A DNA stretch of 64,000 bases from positions 1,674,001 through 1,738,000 of the forward strand of contig JADNRZ010000007.1 in NCBI GenBank assembly GCA_015501605.1, in the 5' to 3' direction. The DNA is from Panaeolus papilionaceus. Lineage: Eukaryota > Basidiomycota > Agaricomycetes > Agaricales. Below are positions 33,852 to 45,784 of this stretch, in pieces; positions within the stretch are counted from its first letter, which is position 1; every line of letters begins with the position of its first letter. Made by a program: the position numbers and the translations under genes. The notes beneath the pieces were generated by a model. It saw only the letters and a program-made list of their open reading frames with translations, searched no databases and was not told the origin of the DNA.

Positions 33852-34541
33852 ATGTTCCACAACTCATCCTTCGGGTCCGACCTCGATGACACAAGCTCCA
33901 TCTTAACACTCGTTAACCCCCCAAATCCAAAGCTAAAGTCGGAGATGCATACAGAGCTCGTCATAAACAAGACAAGCACACTCAACAACGTCCTGCTTCA
34001 CAACGGATCACCATACTTCAATATCTCAACGCACAACCCCGCCGCTGCCGACACCGACATCACTGATGCGCGCACCGGCGAGGTGCTCGTGACGATTAGG
34101 CGACACGTTTTCCGTTCGGATGAGGTTACGCTTATGAACCATGGGGCGAGTGCGATGAAGGTGGGGAAAACGTGGTTGAAGGAATCGAAGATGCCAGATG
34201 GAGTTGATGATGTATTTGAAAATAGACCGAGATGGGACTTTGCATCGAGTGTTGAGGATTTTGCGTGGCGGTTGGATGTCGTGCATCGTCTCGTGGTGAG
34301 TGAGGTTTCTCTATTCGAATATTCCTAGTGCACCATTCTGATCATTACCATACCACCGATACAGTTGTGCCCCGCCTCTGATATGGGCAACCCAATCGCT
34401 TGGATTCAGCTCCCCGAATTGGACGGGTCTAATTTAAAAACGCCTGCACTAGTCGTACCCTCCGCATCAGAAAGCATGTGGGATGTCATCGTTGCTGGAT
34501 GGGTGATTTTAGAGCAAAAAGTCAGGTTGGATGAAAAGTAA
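33852..34541 (+). pseudogene. DUF6593-like protein, copy 2 (frameshifted)
   Basis: Closely matches copy 1 at 6210-7042. The first intron of copy 1 is reduced here to a 23-base remnant (GTTGATGATGTATTTGAAAATAG) that is read through in frame, so exons 1 and 2 are fused (33,852-34,295). After one normal intron, exon 3 starts at 34,365. One A is missing in the run GATGAAAAGTAA (copy 1: GATGAAAAAGTA), creating a stop at 34,539-34,541. The product is 206 residues and lacks the last 33 or so. The lost part follows the hydrophobic helix, so a partly functional protein is not excluded. Confidence 0.65.
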
Positions 34542-35981
34542 CGCATAAAGCCACAGGGATGACATCTCAAGAGGCTGCACTGACCATGTCTACGCACATG
34601 AGTTTGACTTATACCAGTGGAGGAGGAGGGTATGTTTAAACAACCACCACTAGGCCGGAGCCCGTGTCGCAGTCTGTGGTCCACCCGTTTATTGGCTTGA
34701 TTATAGCCATGACTACTCAGCTTACATACATATTAATTACGCATAATCTCCCATTGAGACTCGGTTCCCTATAATAAACACAACTTGAATTAAGCGCTCT
34801 AAGCAGCCTGCCTGTGGCCGCTGCCGTGGTGATTACGCCATAGTCGGATTTCAAGGTCAAATTGCTTATGAAATGTACTAGGAGTAATTGAAAGACATGA
34901 TACACTACAGTAGTGCGAGAGCATCTCGTACCAAGCACACTGAGAGGCAGGAATAGATCAAACAAAGGTGTTGAGAAGGAGAGTCTGCAAGGAACTGAAA
35001 GTGGCATCCGAAGGCGATGAGTACAAGAGCTAAGCAATTCTTTCAACATCACGACGAATGTATTATTGAACAAGTGTAAAAAAATTAATTCAAAGTTCTG
35101 GTCCAGCTTAAACCTTATTTATATATTCGATACTCGAACTCCATACATATCCAATTCCTCGCCTCTCCGCGCCCACATTAACCAATCACAGGCCCTCACA
35201 TGTTGTTCATACAGTTGCTTTGTCCAGCAACGCACGGAGCAATCCACAACAACATGAATCCACCGGATCCTCAGCTCCTTCCTCCTACTAGTCCTAGTCT
35301 ATTTCTATGGCCATGAGATGCATATGTCCCTTACTCCTGTGCAAGTTTTGACACTACGAGCACGAACGCGATACGATCTGGTAGAACACCCACACGAAGC
35401 GGTGGGTAAGCGCAGACAATCCACCAAGTCCACCACGCTAGCGCTGTGCCGATGTCCGCTTCGCGACCTAGTGTTAAGTTAAGTTAGCAGCGATATTAGA
35501 CGGCATACTTTGTACATAGAAAAGACACAGAAAGAGAGAGGTACTCACGGAGCATAACCCAACGACCGTTCTTGCAGCTCGCGAGACCTTAAACCAGCAT
35601 GAGCCGCCAAGGGCCTAAATGGGTTTCCCGTGGCACCGGTTGTTGGAATGTGCCGTCACCCGTTCATTATCCCGTCATTCAAAATGTCAGCTCGTTAAGC
35701 CTAGCTTGGATGTAAGGAACAGTCAAAGTGTTCAATACTAATTATTCAGTTGCAGCAGGGTCAATTTTCAAAGTTTCAACCGACATGACCCTTTATGCCA
35801 ACGTTTCTCTTCTTCCACTCAGCTACTCACTCACTCATAACGATCGTACCCCCAGTTCAGCCCATAGACGAGCCCCGAAGGGCGCTGGAACGGTCACACC
35901 TCTCTGAGGCGATTTATTCTTACACACACCCTGCGTGTTGTCTTCTGATACAAATTCAACTCGAATACTGGGGAGGATTGG
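34542..35981. other. Recurrent block between DUF6593-like copy 2 and seven-TM copy 8
   Basis: Holds the rest of the frameshifted exon, then sequence shared with 7,080-7,320 and 16,690-17,590. A stretch near 35,240-35,400 translates to a helix plus MSLTPVQVLTLRARTRYDLV and EHPHEAVG before a GT donor, seen also at 16,900-17,010 and, inverted, at 51,460-51,600. It is probably one exon of an unidentified repeat-block gene. The promoter block of copy 8 lies at 35,905-35,940. Confidence 0.4.
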
Positions 35982-37528
35982 ATGCCATCGCAAAGGCTTC
36001 TGACGAAGGACGACTATTATTTCCCAGTCGGCGTGTTCTTAGAGGTTCGTCTTCCTTCTCAAATATCCGGTTTGCGCCTTCACCGATTCATTCATCCTGG
36101 ATTCCAGGGTGCATTTTGGGGTAGGCTAGCTCCACGTCTTGTCATATTTGCAGAATTGAATGTAACCACTTTGGATCGTAGGAGTTTATACGGCGCTGTT
36201 CATAGCTGCTTTGTGGATCTGGGGTAAACGCCGGTCGCAGGATGGTACCCCGACTTCGACATTTTCACGATTGGTAAAGTCATCTATGCGTCAAATTTGC
36301 ATGCGGCCAGCTAATGCATCGACAGTTGTATCTGTTGCTGATTACACTAATGTGGCTCGTTGCATCTGTGCACCTCGGTTAGTCTTTCCAAGCTGCACAC
36401 GCAAGGCGCTCATACAAAGAATTAGGTACCTCAATCTATCGTCTCCTGCGAATATTTGTCGTCGAGATCGAAGTTGGCATAAAACCTCATAAAAGAATTC
36501 TAGACGCGATGAAGTGGGATAATATGGTGCATATTGCGTTGGTGACTGCCATGATGTGGTTAGGAGATATACTTGTGGTGCGCTTGTTCGCTCTTCTGCT
36601 TATTCAAAACAAATAATAACGCTAGGTATTACCTTCGCAATCCAGATATATAGAACCTACATCGTGTGGAACAGAAGTATCAGAGTTGTCGCGCTGCCGG
36701 TGATAGTCCATATAGCTTACATGGGTGCGCTACATCGACACAAGCATGCATTTTCCAACACAATTGCTTACTATCTTGCTTTTCATCACTCCATCTGCAG
36801 TCGCCAGCATCATCTCCATCTACGGATTTGGCCACCCCTACCACGTACCGCGAAAAATCACCCTCGCATGGTACCAACCTGTTTTTCCCCTCGCCTTCGC
36901 ACAAAATCTCATCACCACCGCCCTACTCACTTACAAAACTTACTCCATTCACCGCGTGTCACGCAAAAATGGCGCAACCAATGCCACATCTGGTGCGATG
37001 GGGCTCGGGAGCTTGTCATGGATGCTCATTGAGACAGCAATGCTGTATACACTGGCACTGCTTGTGATGATTGTCCTTGGTGCGACGATGCACCCTGCAA
37101 CCACTATCGTGGGGGTGTTGCTCGTTCCTACGCTTGGTAAGTAGTCGGTTCTATACACCATTGGGAGTTTGTGGGCGTTTAGTATGCTGACCATGCATGT
37201 GCCCCTATATTCAGGAATTGTATTCGTTCTCTTATCTGTTCGAGTTTACTTCAGTGGCACACGGACGACGCACAACTGGTCAACAGTGAGTAAGGTCCCA
37301 AATGTGCTCAGAAACCCGACATTAGACGATGTCGGTCTCGCGGTGGCTCCTCTTGCATCAACGGGCGCACACCGTTCTGTTACCCCTCCGAGCCTGGACG
37401 GTGGCGTTGATATGGATAGATTCACCCTGCGGCGTCATGATTCGGTTGAATCGGATGGAGAAGAGGACAGACAGTCTGAATCATTCCCTGATTCGATATC
37501 GCAACGGGGTTCTCAGGAGTGGTTATGA
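35982..37528 (+). CDS. Seven-TM membrane protein, copy 8 (reference copy)
   Basis: The clearest model of the family. Eight exons (35,982-36,044; 36,108-36,120; 36,182-36,273; 36,311-36,377; 36,426-36,577; 36,646-36,724; 36,801-37,136; 37,215-37,528) splice in phase to 371 residues. Predicted helices: VYTALFIAALWIW, LYLLLITLMWLVASVHL, MVHIALVTAMMWLGDILVV, VALPVIVHIAYMVASIISIY, FPLAFAQNLITTALLTY, IETAMLYTLALLVMIVLG, VGVLLVPTLGIVFVLLSVRV. The W-D...Y-R-x-Y-x-V-W pattern and helix count match a large, uncharacterised Agaricomycete seven-helix membrane family. The tail is acidic, Ser-rich and ends S-Q-E-W-L. Exon 2 is only 13 bases and the third intron 37. It appears intact; ligand or substrate unknown. 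Confidence 0.8.
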
Positions 37529-38509
37529 CCACTCTGTTCTATCGTTTTTCAAGTTATATAGGCATAAACTCGGACCTTGCTAAGAGTTTAGTTTAATTTG
37601 GTTTAGTCTTACCCTGTGTCATATAGTTATTTTTTCTTTGCTTTGCCCTTGCTCTCCTGGTAGTTTTGTTCTGTATCATACGTAGCTTACTGTTTTATAT
37701 TCTTATCTATGCATATTGGGCTGTACCTCCTTCCCACCTTCAACGACTCCTGAGTCTGAATGTTCGAACGCCACACAGAGCTACATGCGCCACACCCCCA
37801 GGATCGCGACCCCCTTGGTAATCGATAATAGAGCAACCGATCCCTAGCACCATGTCTCATAACGGCTGCCAGACCAACTCTCTCTCAGAAAAGCATATCA
37901 TCAGGCAGTCTCGCAACAACGTCTCTCGGCCTGATGTGTGCAAAGATGCGAACACTTCCTAGCTCAAAGTCGCTCTCTGACGGCATCGCTTCACCTCCCT
38001 CGGACCCCTCTTAAGAACAAAGTTGAAAATTAAAATGAATTTCACTGTGCACAGCCAGCATTCACACGAGATGGCCACTTTGACGAAATCACTAACCATC
38101 GAGAAACCAAACACCAATGACGCCTCTCAGTAAGTACGCTGTGCACATTGCATTGAGCCATCGAATGTCACTAGAGTACTATGTAAAAATGTGACGGCCA
38201 ATTGTTCAGAAGATCGCTGTACATAATATGTTCGGTAACCAGTCGGTAACGCTGCGTCGACGGCAAAATCCAAAGCTCACCGACCACGCCAACGAAAGTG
38301 ACATCAGAGTATACTCACAACAGAACCAAAAACCAAGTTAGAGTGGGGAGAATCGCGTGCATTAACCGTACAAACTATACGCTAATGCCAATGTACTTGA
38401 ATAAAAAAACCCAGCTACTCATCATGCGCGCAACCAAAAACCAGAATAAAAGAAACCATTAACGCAAAAATTAAAAGCAAATACCATATCGTCGATACAG
38501 TTATGTCCC
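37529..38509. other. Recurrent spacer block (matches 19.14-20.11 kb)
   Basis: Near-duplicate of the spacer after copy 5. No intact gene. Confidence 0.5.
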
Positions 38510-38715
38510 GCTTCTGATATGAGCAACCCAATCGCTTGGATTCAGCTTCCCGACTCGGACGGGTCTAATTTAAAAACGCCCGCACTAGTCGTACCCTCTG
38601 CATCAGAAAGCATGTGGGATGTCATCGTCGCTGGTTGGGTGATTTTAGAGCATAAAGTCAGGTTGGACGAAAAAGTAACGCATAAAGCCACAAGGATGAC
38701 ATCTCAAGAGGCTGC
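38510..38715 (+). pseudogene. DUF6593-like gene fragment, copy 4
   Basis: Only part of the last exon remains (MSNPIAWIQLPDSDGS, SESMWDVIVAGWVILEHK). It diverges at about 38,715 (GAGGCTGCA) into spacer resembling 38,030-38,120. Shorter than the 20.1-kb fragment. Confidence 0.6.
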
Positions 38716-39020
38716 ACCTCAGCTTCTCGGGACGATCGACAACAGAGTTGCAAAAAATAAAAATAACACTCCGCGCAGGGCGCCAGCATCCACAAGATAT
38801 AGCCGCTGTCACTGACTATCGAGAAACCAAATACCAACGATGCCAGTCCCACACCCCACCTCGTGTTAGTCGTATTCAAGACGCCGCGTGGTAGGCTGTG
38901 TACCCTGAGAGCCACACCACAAGAGGCATGTAAACATGCATTTGTACGTTGCACGGCCCACTCCCTTCGTCACCTTGAAACCTCCAACACCAATCTGAAG
39001 CCTTGCCATTTCTGCTCACC

Positions 39021-39817
39021 ATGTACAGAGGGCATACGAAGAATTTGCGGCGGAGAACCCACTCAACAAGAGGTCTATCCACCACACTCGACAGCCTGCA
39101 GGCAGATACAATGCCTGAGATCAAACTCATGATGCGCGAGGCGCACAAAGTGCGAGAGGTGTGTTTTGATCACAACTTTGGCATTCATCGACCGACTGAG
39201 CTGATTCTTTAATGATGATCGATGAATTTTAATCAGCTCCTCTTCCACTCCCATGCGACGTCCCTAATAAAACACCTGCTCGATGTGGCGAGCTACATGT
39301 GTCGGGAGACGGCTCTGCTTATCCCTGAGCTTCGTAGCCGGGTCATCCCAGCCATTGTTCTCTACCAAGGGTGCGTTTGACGAGTCCTACATCAAACTTC
39401 GTCCTCTAACCTCTACCTAATCATATATATATATATTCAGCTTCTTATTAAGGACGAATTCAATAATCCGTGATGATAGCATCGACGAGTCTACAGCAAT
39501 TATGGAAGCAGGTCGCTATCTCGAGAACTTCAAAGTATGTCCAAGTTACCCTGTTACCCTCCTGCTCTGTCACTCATTCTGATTCGGCCTCTCAACTCGT
39601 CTTCAAGTTCGTCGTCTCTCTATGCTGCCAACTGTCCTCGTCGAAAAATGGAACATCAATCAGCAATTGCACGGTGCCCAGAATGTTGATCACCAATTGC
39701 CAAATCACCATGCTCCCTGGCACTGCTCAACCAACACCGAATGCACAAATTGAAAAACAAAACGGGAAAACGGATTACAACGCACGTTTCCTACTAGGAA
39801 TATACCAAATATACTAA
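39021..39817 (+). CDS. Unrecognised 191-residue protein, copy F
   Basis: Four exons (39,021-39,158; 39,237-39,370; 39,441-39,534; 39,608-39,817) with GT-AG borders join in phase to 191 residues: MYRGHTKNLRRRTHSTRG, EIKLMMREAHKVRE, LIKHLLDVASYMCRETALL, PELRSRVIPAIVLYQGFLLR, STAIMEAGRYLENFK, SNCTVPRMLITNCQITML, ending LGIYQIY. It looks like a soluble, mostly helical protein. Cysteine-containing SNCT and LITNC motifs recur in remnants elsewhere (29.2 kb). No known family recognised. A copy with an altered end is at 20,969. It could be a fragment of a longer gene, since upstream exons were not sought successfully. Confidence 0.45.
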
Positions 39818-40361
39818 CTTCTATCTACCTACTTGTACGACAGGTCCTTTGCCAAGATACTGAACACACCACCAAGGATGATGTCACCTTGCTTGGTCAA
39901 TCCCGGTTAATTGTTAACGTTGGGACCATAAACATATACTACATGGTTGAAGGCCCATCAGCAATGTCTGTTTTTGGACCGTAGCTCCGTATAGCAGTCA
40001 CGTCACGGCTGTAGCGTTGGCCTTGGGTGATGTAGTATGCTGTAGCCGAGTAGTATTCTGGAGTGTTATGTCAAGTGTCGCTCAAGATCTGGAGAAGCGG
40101 GTAGAAGATGGATAGTACTTCTGTAGGTCTATAGACTCAGGCTCTGAGCACTTAAGGCTTCTTCGTGTTGTGGGAGCATGCATCATCATAATAATCAAAT
40201 AGTAATATTTCTATCACAGGCAGTGATCTGATGTCTGGGGATTCTGGTGTTACTATATACTCGGTAATTTAACTTCAAGTTGAAGTCATTGATAATGTGT
40301 AAAAAAGTTCCTTGTTAAAGTACTTGTTAAGCCAAAACTTGCAGCTGTATGCTAGACTATT
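39818..40361. other. Spacer holding the Harbinger-like empty site
   Basis: Contains the uninterrupted TTGTTAACGTTGGGACC near 39,916-39,930 that corresponds to the insertion point at 22,245. No gene is seen. Confidence 0.5.
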
Positions 40362-40374
40362 TTGGCATGTAAGC

Positions 40375-40616
40375 CTGGTATGCTATATACAATGGCACTG
40401 CTAGTGAACATTGTACTTGGTGCGATGATGCATCTTGCGACCGCTATCGCATCGATGTTGCTCGTTCCTACATTTGGTAAGTAGTCAGCTTTATGTACCA
40501 TCAGGAGTTTGTCGTCGTTTAGCATGCTGACCGTGCGCCCATACATTCAGGAATTATATTTGTTCTCTTATCTGTTCGAGTTCACTTTAGCGGGACACCA
40601 ACGATGCACAACTGGT
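40375..40616 (+). pseudogene. Seven-TM membrane protein, copy 9, 5' portion (split by KDZ element)
   Basis: Starts inside the TM6 exon (W-Y-A-I-Y-N-G-T-A-type sequence, MLYTMALLVNIVLGAMMH), continues through the intron and the TM7 exon (GIIFVLLSVRVHFSGTP), and is cut by the KDZ transposon immediately after the codons around the 8-bp target CAACTGGT. The upstream part of the gene is missing here, so it was already a fragment before the insertion. Confidence 0.7.
40609..40616. repeat. Target-site duplication, left (CAACTGGT)
   Basis: Exact match to 50,115-50,122 on the other side of the element. CAACTGG is also the sequence at this point in intact seven-TM copies (for example 11,076-11,082, CACAACTGGTCGACG). 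Confidence 0.9.
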
Positions 40617-40745
40617 CACCTAAGGTTCCCACCTTATCCAGTCAATTGACGGGCAGGACCCGATCACTCCTCGGTGTCAAATCGACTAGGATTTGTCTGA
40701 TTTCTTAGCTCCTGGAGATATACTCCAATATCGTTTCACTTATAT
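40617..40745 (+). repeat. KDZ terminal inverted repeat, left
   Basis: 129 bases complementary to 49,986-50,114. They start CACCTAAGGTTCCC and end GTTTCACTTATAT. I see mismatches at GACGGGC/GACAGGC and GGATTTG/GGATTCG. Confidence 0.9.
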
Positions 40746-41796
40746 TAAAAGAACTCTAGCACCTGCACGTACCCTTCCACCTGACGGCAACAACGGCACC
40801 TGGGGTTTTCCATGAACTATACAGTTCGTCCTTTCCTCTCCCACATCTGTGTCATCTTTCCTCCCTTCATCACTGCCAACGCTCGTGGATTCCTAAATAG
40901 GACATCCTGCCTTAACATGCTCGTCCTCCAGCCCTATCAACTCAGCTGTTTTATGAAGTAGGCATCGGATAGCAACATGCTTTCCGAATGCACAGTGTTC
41001 ATCCCACACCCAAACCTCACTCGCCATCAACCTCAATGCTCGCCGACTCATTGTTGATCAGTACTCATCACACCTTGGATCGATTCTGAGTAAATGTATG
41101 TATTCTGCCTCTTTTTAACACACCTACTAACACTAACTTCTATATCAACGTTTTGAACAGTCTGTTATCATCACTGTGAAGACTATGCAGCATGCTCCGC
41201 GCTGTCCGTTGTATGTTGGGGGATTTTAGAGAGTATTGCCAGTTATGGAGAGGTTGGTTTGTTTTCAGGTACACATGGGCCGTTATCTATTCATCACTTC
41301 CCGACCACAGCACTGATTGATGGGAGAATGACAGTTGTCATCTTGGTCTGATGAGAAACAGACGCCACCACAGCCCTCCTTGTCGTTACCGTTTGTCCCT
41401 GGGCGCTCATCAGATAGCCGACCTTTTTCCTTTTATGTATGCTGTTAGTTCAATTTCAGGTACAATTTAAGTCCCCAAGAGTTTATTCTCATGTTGAATG
41501 GCAAGATGTTGCTCAAGCGTCCTGAGTGCCTGTTCCCCATTAGTCGCATCTCAATTGAAAGCCTTTTTCGGTCATATTTTCATGCCCTTAAGTCATTGTT
41601 CGAGGCGGTGTACCAGTTATACACCAAGTATGTTGCTGTATGTAATCAGTTCTTCTTACAGTCGACCCTGTGAGCCCACTTCATTACAATTCTGGTGTCA
41701 GGTGAAAAGATCATATCTATTAAATGAGAGATTTCTAAATACTGTAAACCAAAATGAAAATACAAGGAGCAGAAGTTGGACTGCATGGATTGAAGT
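40746..41796. other. KDZ left subterminal region
   Basis: About 1 kb without a supportable gene, inside the transposon, between the left inverted repeat and the stop of the 41.8-43.2 kb gene. Short open frames at 41,491-41,926 (+) are not supported by a splice model. Confidence 0.5.
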
Positions 41797-43230
41797 CTAT
41801 TCAGCGCCCTCAATCATCTCAGCACTCCTTCCAGGCGGTGCATTCTCGTCATTGACACGACGTTGCTTGTTGGGACCTGTCCTCTTCATTCCTGCATCAA
41901 TCCAGCGCTTCCGAGTTACCAGTTGAACCTCGCCATTACTGACTTTGGAGTTAAATAAGGCTTGTCGAGCCTGCTTCTCCTCACAGGTCAGTTTCACAAA
42001 TTTACATGATTCATCCTTCAGGGCGGCAACTAACTCCTGGAGTGGCACAAGAGCTGAGCTAAGCGAACTAGGATTGACTATCTCCTTATAGGTCCACCTG
42101 ACGAGGTCGACACCATAATGAAGAACAGTCTTCTCCTCGAAGTTTGCCCAATGGATAATCACATTCTCCTGCCCAGTAACGGCAACTGCATTCAGAGTAG
42201 TAAGAAGGGTGAACCAATTGAACAACTAGGAGTGAACTCACCAAGGCTGCAGGTCAACCTGTCCCTAATGTCGGACTTGAGATACTCGACCTTGCTCTTT
42301 GCAGTCGTGTAGATACCTGGGGGATGAAATTATAATTAGTAAATCATACCCAATTCTAAAGATTAAGCATTCTGGACGCACTCAGCATGTCACAGCCAGC
42401 AATGGCGAATGCTTCAAGCTTGGTTCCCACACGGGTTGTATCCCAGGCCCTCTTTGAAACCGCGAGAGGCATGTATTGTTCAATTTCAGGACAAGTAAAG
42501 TACCATAAGGGTGCCATACTGTAATCAGGCGTGTTTCAGACAATGCAAAGAAAGGCATCAACACCAGCACGACGATTCAGCCCCTCAATCTATCATTGTA
42601 TAGTACTATTAGTGAGTGGTCAAGAAGATAATGCATGATCGAGAACTCACCAGTTCGCGCAGGTTGCGAAATGTATTTGAAACATCAGCAATTCTGCTGC
42701 GTGGAGTTGGTCGACGGATTTTCACAGTCTTCTGCTTCTCATCATCGTATTCCACAATGATTTCCTGGCGTTCTTCTTGTGTCATCTTGTTATACTCTTC
42801 TTGGTGCATTTGCTGGACTTTCATCAGTCCGAGAGCCCTCCCATCTGCATCGAGAATGTGAAAAACATTGACTAGAGTTTTATTCGGATAAACACATACC
42901 ATCTCGGGCCTCTTCCGACTTGAAATGCAAAAACACCTTGTGTGGATTCGTTTTTGTCTGTTGAGAAAGCATACGAGCGCCACTGCTGAAGAAAATGTCG
43001 AGGAAATAGCGTGGGCGCTTATTAAACCGTTCTGCAAGCTCGTCTGCATGCTCTAGAGCCTTTTCAAACCATGCATTAACAGCTGCATCAAGCTCTTCAC
43101 GTCGCTCTCCAGCCTCTGCTTTCTTCTCCTTTTTTTGTTGCTGGGTCAAAGGGGCACGAGTAGTGTTGGTGGGGTTGCAGGTGCGCGGTCCCTTGGCGTT
43201 GGAGTGTGTGAGTGTGGTAAACGAAGACAT
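41797..43230 (-). CDS. KDZ-borne accessory protein B (HMG-box-like N-terminus)
   Basis: Multi-exon gene. The first exon (start about 43,230, MSSFTTLTHSNAKGPR) encodes a basic region then LAERFNKRPRYFLDIFFSSG and NPHKVFLHFKSEEARD, resembling the HMG-box-like domain common in proteins encoded near Agaricomycete transposons. Middle exons include MKVQQMHQEEYNKMTQEERQ and DFSEYSMAPLWYFTCPEI-like sequence. The last exon (41,797-42,200) has IIHWANFEEKTVLHYGVDLV, LKDESCKFVKLTCEE and a Lys/Arg-rich end, the recurring C-terminal pattern of such proteins. I infer a chromatin- or DNA-binding accessory factor. Exon borders are only partly fixed. Confidence 0.55.
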
Positions 43231-43490
43231 TACTTGCAGTGAGTAGAATTGGACTTCGTTCACGATTTTTTAGTATTAAAATTATAAGTTAAGTTTTATA
43301 TAAGAGTTCCTCCTGAGTGTTAACTCCTAGTCTCCATCCCAAATCGGAATCCTGGTACCAGGTACACGAGATCTCACAAACACAATTCGTGATCTGCAAT
43401 TCTGCAATTCGGTCAAATTTCTTTACCCAAGAGTCAATAAATTCATTTCAACCTCTACGGAGTAATCAACAAAAATTGTACTACGGCTAC

Positions 43491-44945
43491 TCAAAGTCCA
43501 AAGGCAGAAACCTGAATGATCTTGCTATAAAGGGCCTCAGGTATACCTAAGTGATGAAGTTGCTCTATTTTCATACTTTTGTCCCTGCAATTCTCTACAA
43601 CTAAAGTGACTAAGACATGCAAATGACCCAAACTGTACGTTGTGAGGAGTAACAAGAGAATGGGGATCTCTTCAACTGGACCTGAACTTAGAGCCAAGAC
43701 TGCTCCATCTTGTTCAAGGCCCGAAATCGAGAAAGATCCCTGTGGTGTAGGATACAACGACGATGCAGCTGTTGACATCAAGCTTCCAGAGTACAGTGAA
43801 AAAGTAGATGCCGGTTTGCTTGATTTTTTTCGCTTTGTGACAAGGGTGTCTGCGGCGGGTGTATCAAGCAACGAGGCACGATGATTTGTGCCTGTCTTGT
43901 GGTGGGGTTTATGGAGAGGGGTGGCAAAATGAAGGGTAGTGTCCTTAGCAGGGTTGTGGGGACCAGAGGAATGTTGAACATGGTGGCGAGGAGTTGAAGT
44001 TGGAGATGTGGACGAAACAGCCAGTTGTAAGTCCTCGAGTTCTCTCTCTACACGTTGGAGCTGAGCAGCATACCGAGTGCCCTGCATCAGCAGATAATCA
44101 GTCAATTCCTCCTGTTCACGAACATGGGTAGAAGGGATAGGATGCTCTGGGCCACGAGATGGAGTTGGTGCTGTTGGTGCTGTTGAACGATGAGAGGGCT
44201 GTCCATGGAATGTGTAATACAAAGTTCCAGATGTTTGGGCAGGAATTGTAGTCATCGGGTTGTTGGGTTTGGGGTTCCCTTGCTGTGTGAGAGAGTATCC
44301 TAGCTGGTGTTTCGCCCATTGGGCCCATGATTGTACCGTCGCCACTCCAATGGTCTCGAGAAATTGCTGAACAGTGTCGAGAATGAACGGATGGAAAGAT
44401 TTGTGGTGATAAACAAAGGATGGGGGGAGATACACCTGAGCCTTCAGGTATTCAGGAGCGTCGAGCGAGCCGGGAATGTTGGTCCCATTACAATGCATCA
44501 TAAAGGTGGTACCACCCGAAATACGGTCCCATACTGTCAGCTAAAGCAAATGTGTCAGTAATTGTACTACATGTAATGCAAGTTGACATATGAGATCGAA
44601 GGTCAATGCCTGTACTTTTTCAATGAATGCCTTACGCTCTGCCTTTGCCTGCGTAGACATCCCATGTGATATAAGGTCATGGTACATCAGATGAAATTCG
44701 TCCCTCCTCTGGTCATGCAGGCGATCACGATGCTTTCCAGCGGCAAACCATGCAATGTCTGCGGCCAAAAATCGGTCTCGATATGAATCAAAAATTGTAG
44801 GATGGGTTGGAAGAAACCCTTGTAGATGGCGGAGGTCATACAGTCCGATAGGATTGAATTTGAGCTCTCCCCAGTTGAGGGGAGTGTTACCAACACCAGC
44901 AGGTACCTGCACAGAACGGGGAGCTGCTCGTGAGGGAGTGTCCAT
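43491..44945 (-). CDS. KDZ-borne accessory protein A (unrecognised)
   Basis: Two main exons. The first (start 44,945, MDTPSRAAPRSVQVPAG) contains LYDLRHLQGFLPTHPTIFDS and FLAADIAWFAAGKHRDRLHD. The second begins LTVWDRISGGTTFMMHCNGT after an AG acceptor near 44,540, goes through LPPSFVYHHKSFHPFILD, a Ser/Pro/Thr/His-rich low-complexity region and a basic patch (TKRKKSSKP), and stops at 43,491. Similar proteins recur beside transposons in Agaricomycetes, but I know no function. No catalytic motif was seen. The frame is open in both exons. Nuclear localisation is plausible from the basic patch (inference). Confidence 0.5.
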
Positions 44946-44962
44946 AGGAAAGGAGTGAACAC

Positions 44963-45784
44963 ACGTACCTGGGCTCTCAGTTCTTCATTTAATGGATAAT
45001 GGAGATAGCCAAGGGTCGCTCTGACATGTTATGATGGGACAACCCTTGATAACTTGAGATTGCAGGATTGAGATTCGAGATCTCTCTGACATGCTAATTC
45101 CCGATTAGATTGTCATGTCTTTCATAGATGCACGACACTGGTGCAAGTTACTAGCAGTAGATGTTCAAAGAAGTTATTGAGGGGAGTGGTGTAGCAGTGC
45201 ATAGTAAGTCATCAAGGTAACGAGCTGAGTAGAGTCATAATGCACGACCACAAGGTTTCATATGATTATAAATCATCTGCCATGATTCATGAACAATAAC
45301 ACTCAATGCTCTATCTAGTACATTCTTTATTGACAAAGTATGAACCATATGAACATACAAAAGACCAGACATTAAATACAAGCTCGTTCTGGGCCGTTAT
45401 TTAAGTTAGAAGACATAGATTATAACATTAGAAGCATATTAACCAAGTTGAATGCTTGGTGTTGTGTCATATAGCTTGTCAATCGCCATCATGTTTTAAC
45501 TTGAACATCAGATTTGAATGTTACTATAGAAAGATAATTATAACGCTATGAGTGAGTATAAGATTTGACAGCTATGTGGTATTGATGCCTATTCAGCATC
45601 GCTCTTGGCTACTCCGTATGAAGTAGATACACTAGCAGGTGGAAATGTAATGATCATTATGACTTCCAACAAGCGCTAAGTTCATTCCATCTGTAAATTG
45701 TAAATGTCATACGAGAGATGGCACTGTTTCCAGCATCGTGGCACATTCAAGGCAACAATAATTTGAACTTTATAAAATAGTAAA
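44963..45784. other. KDZ internal non-coding spacer
   Basis: AT-rich spacer between accessory gene A (its upstream side) and the stop of the transposase. No exon seen; it probably carries the promoter of gene A. Confidence 0.45.

Noticed and set aside
40746..41110. Helitron or nested element inside the left end of the KDZ transposon
   Set aside because: No CTRR end with hairpin and no internal duplication was found; treated as subterminal DNA.
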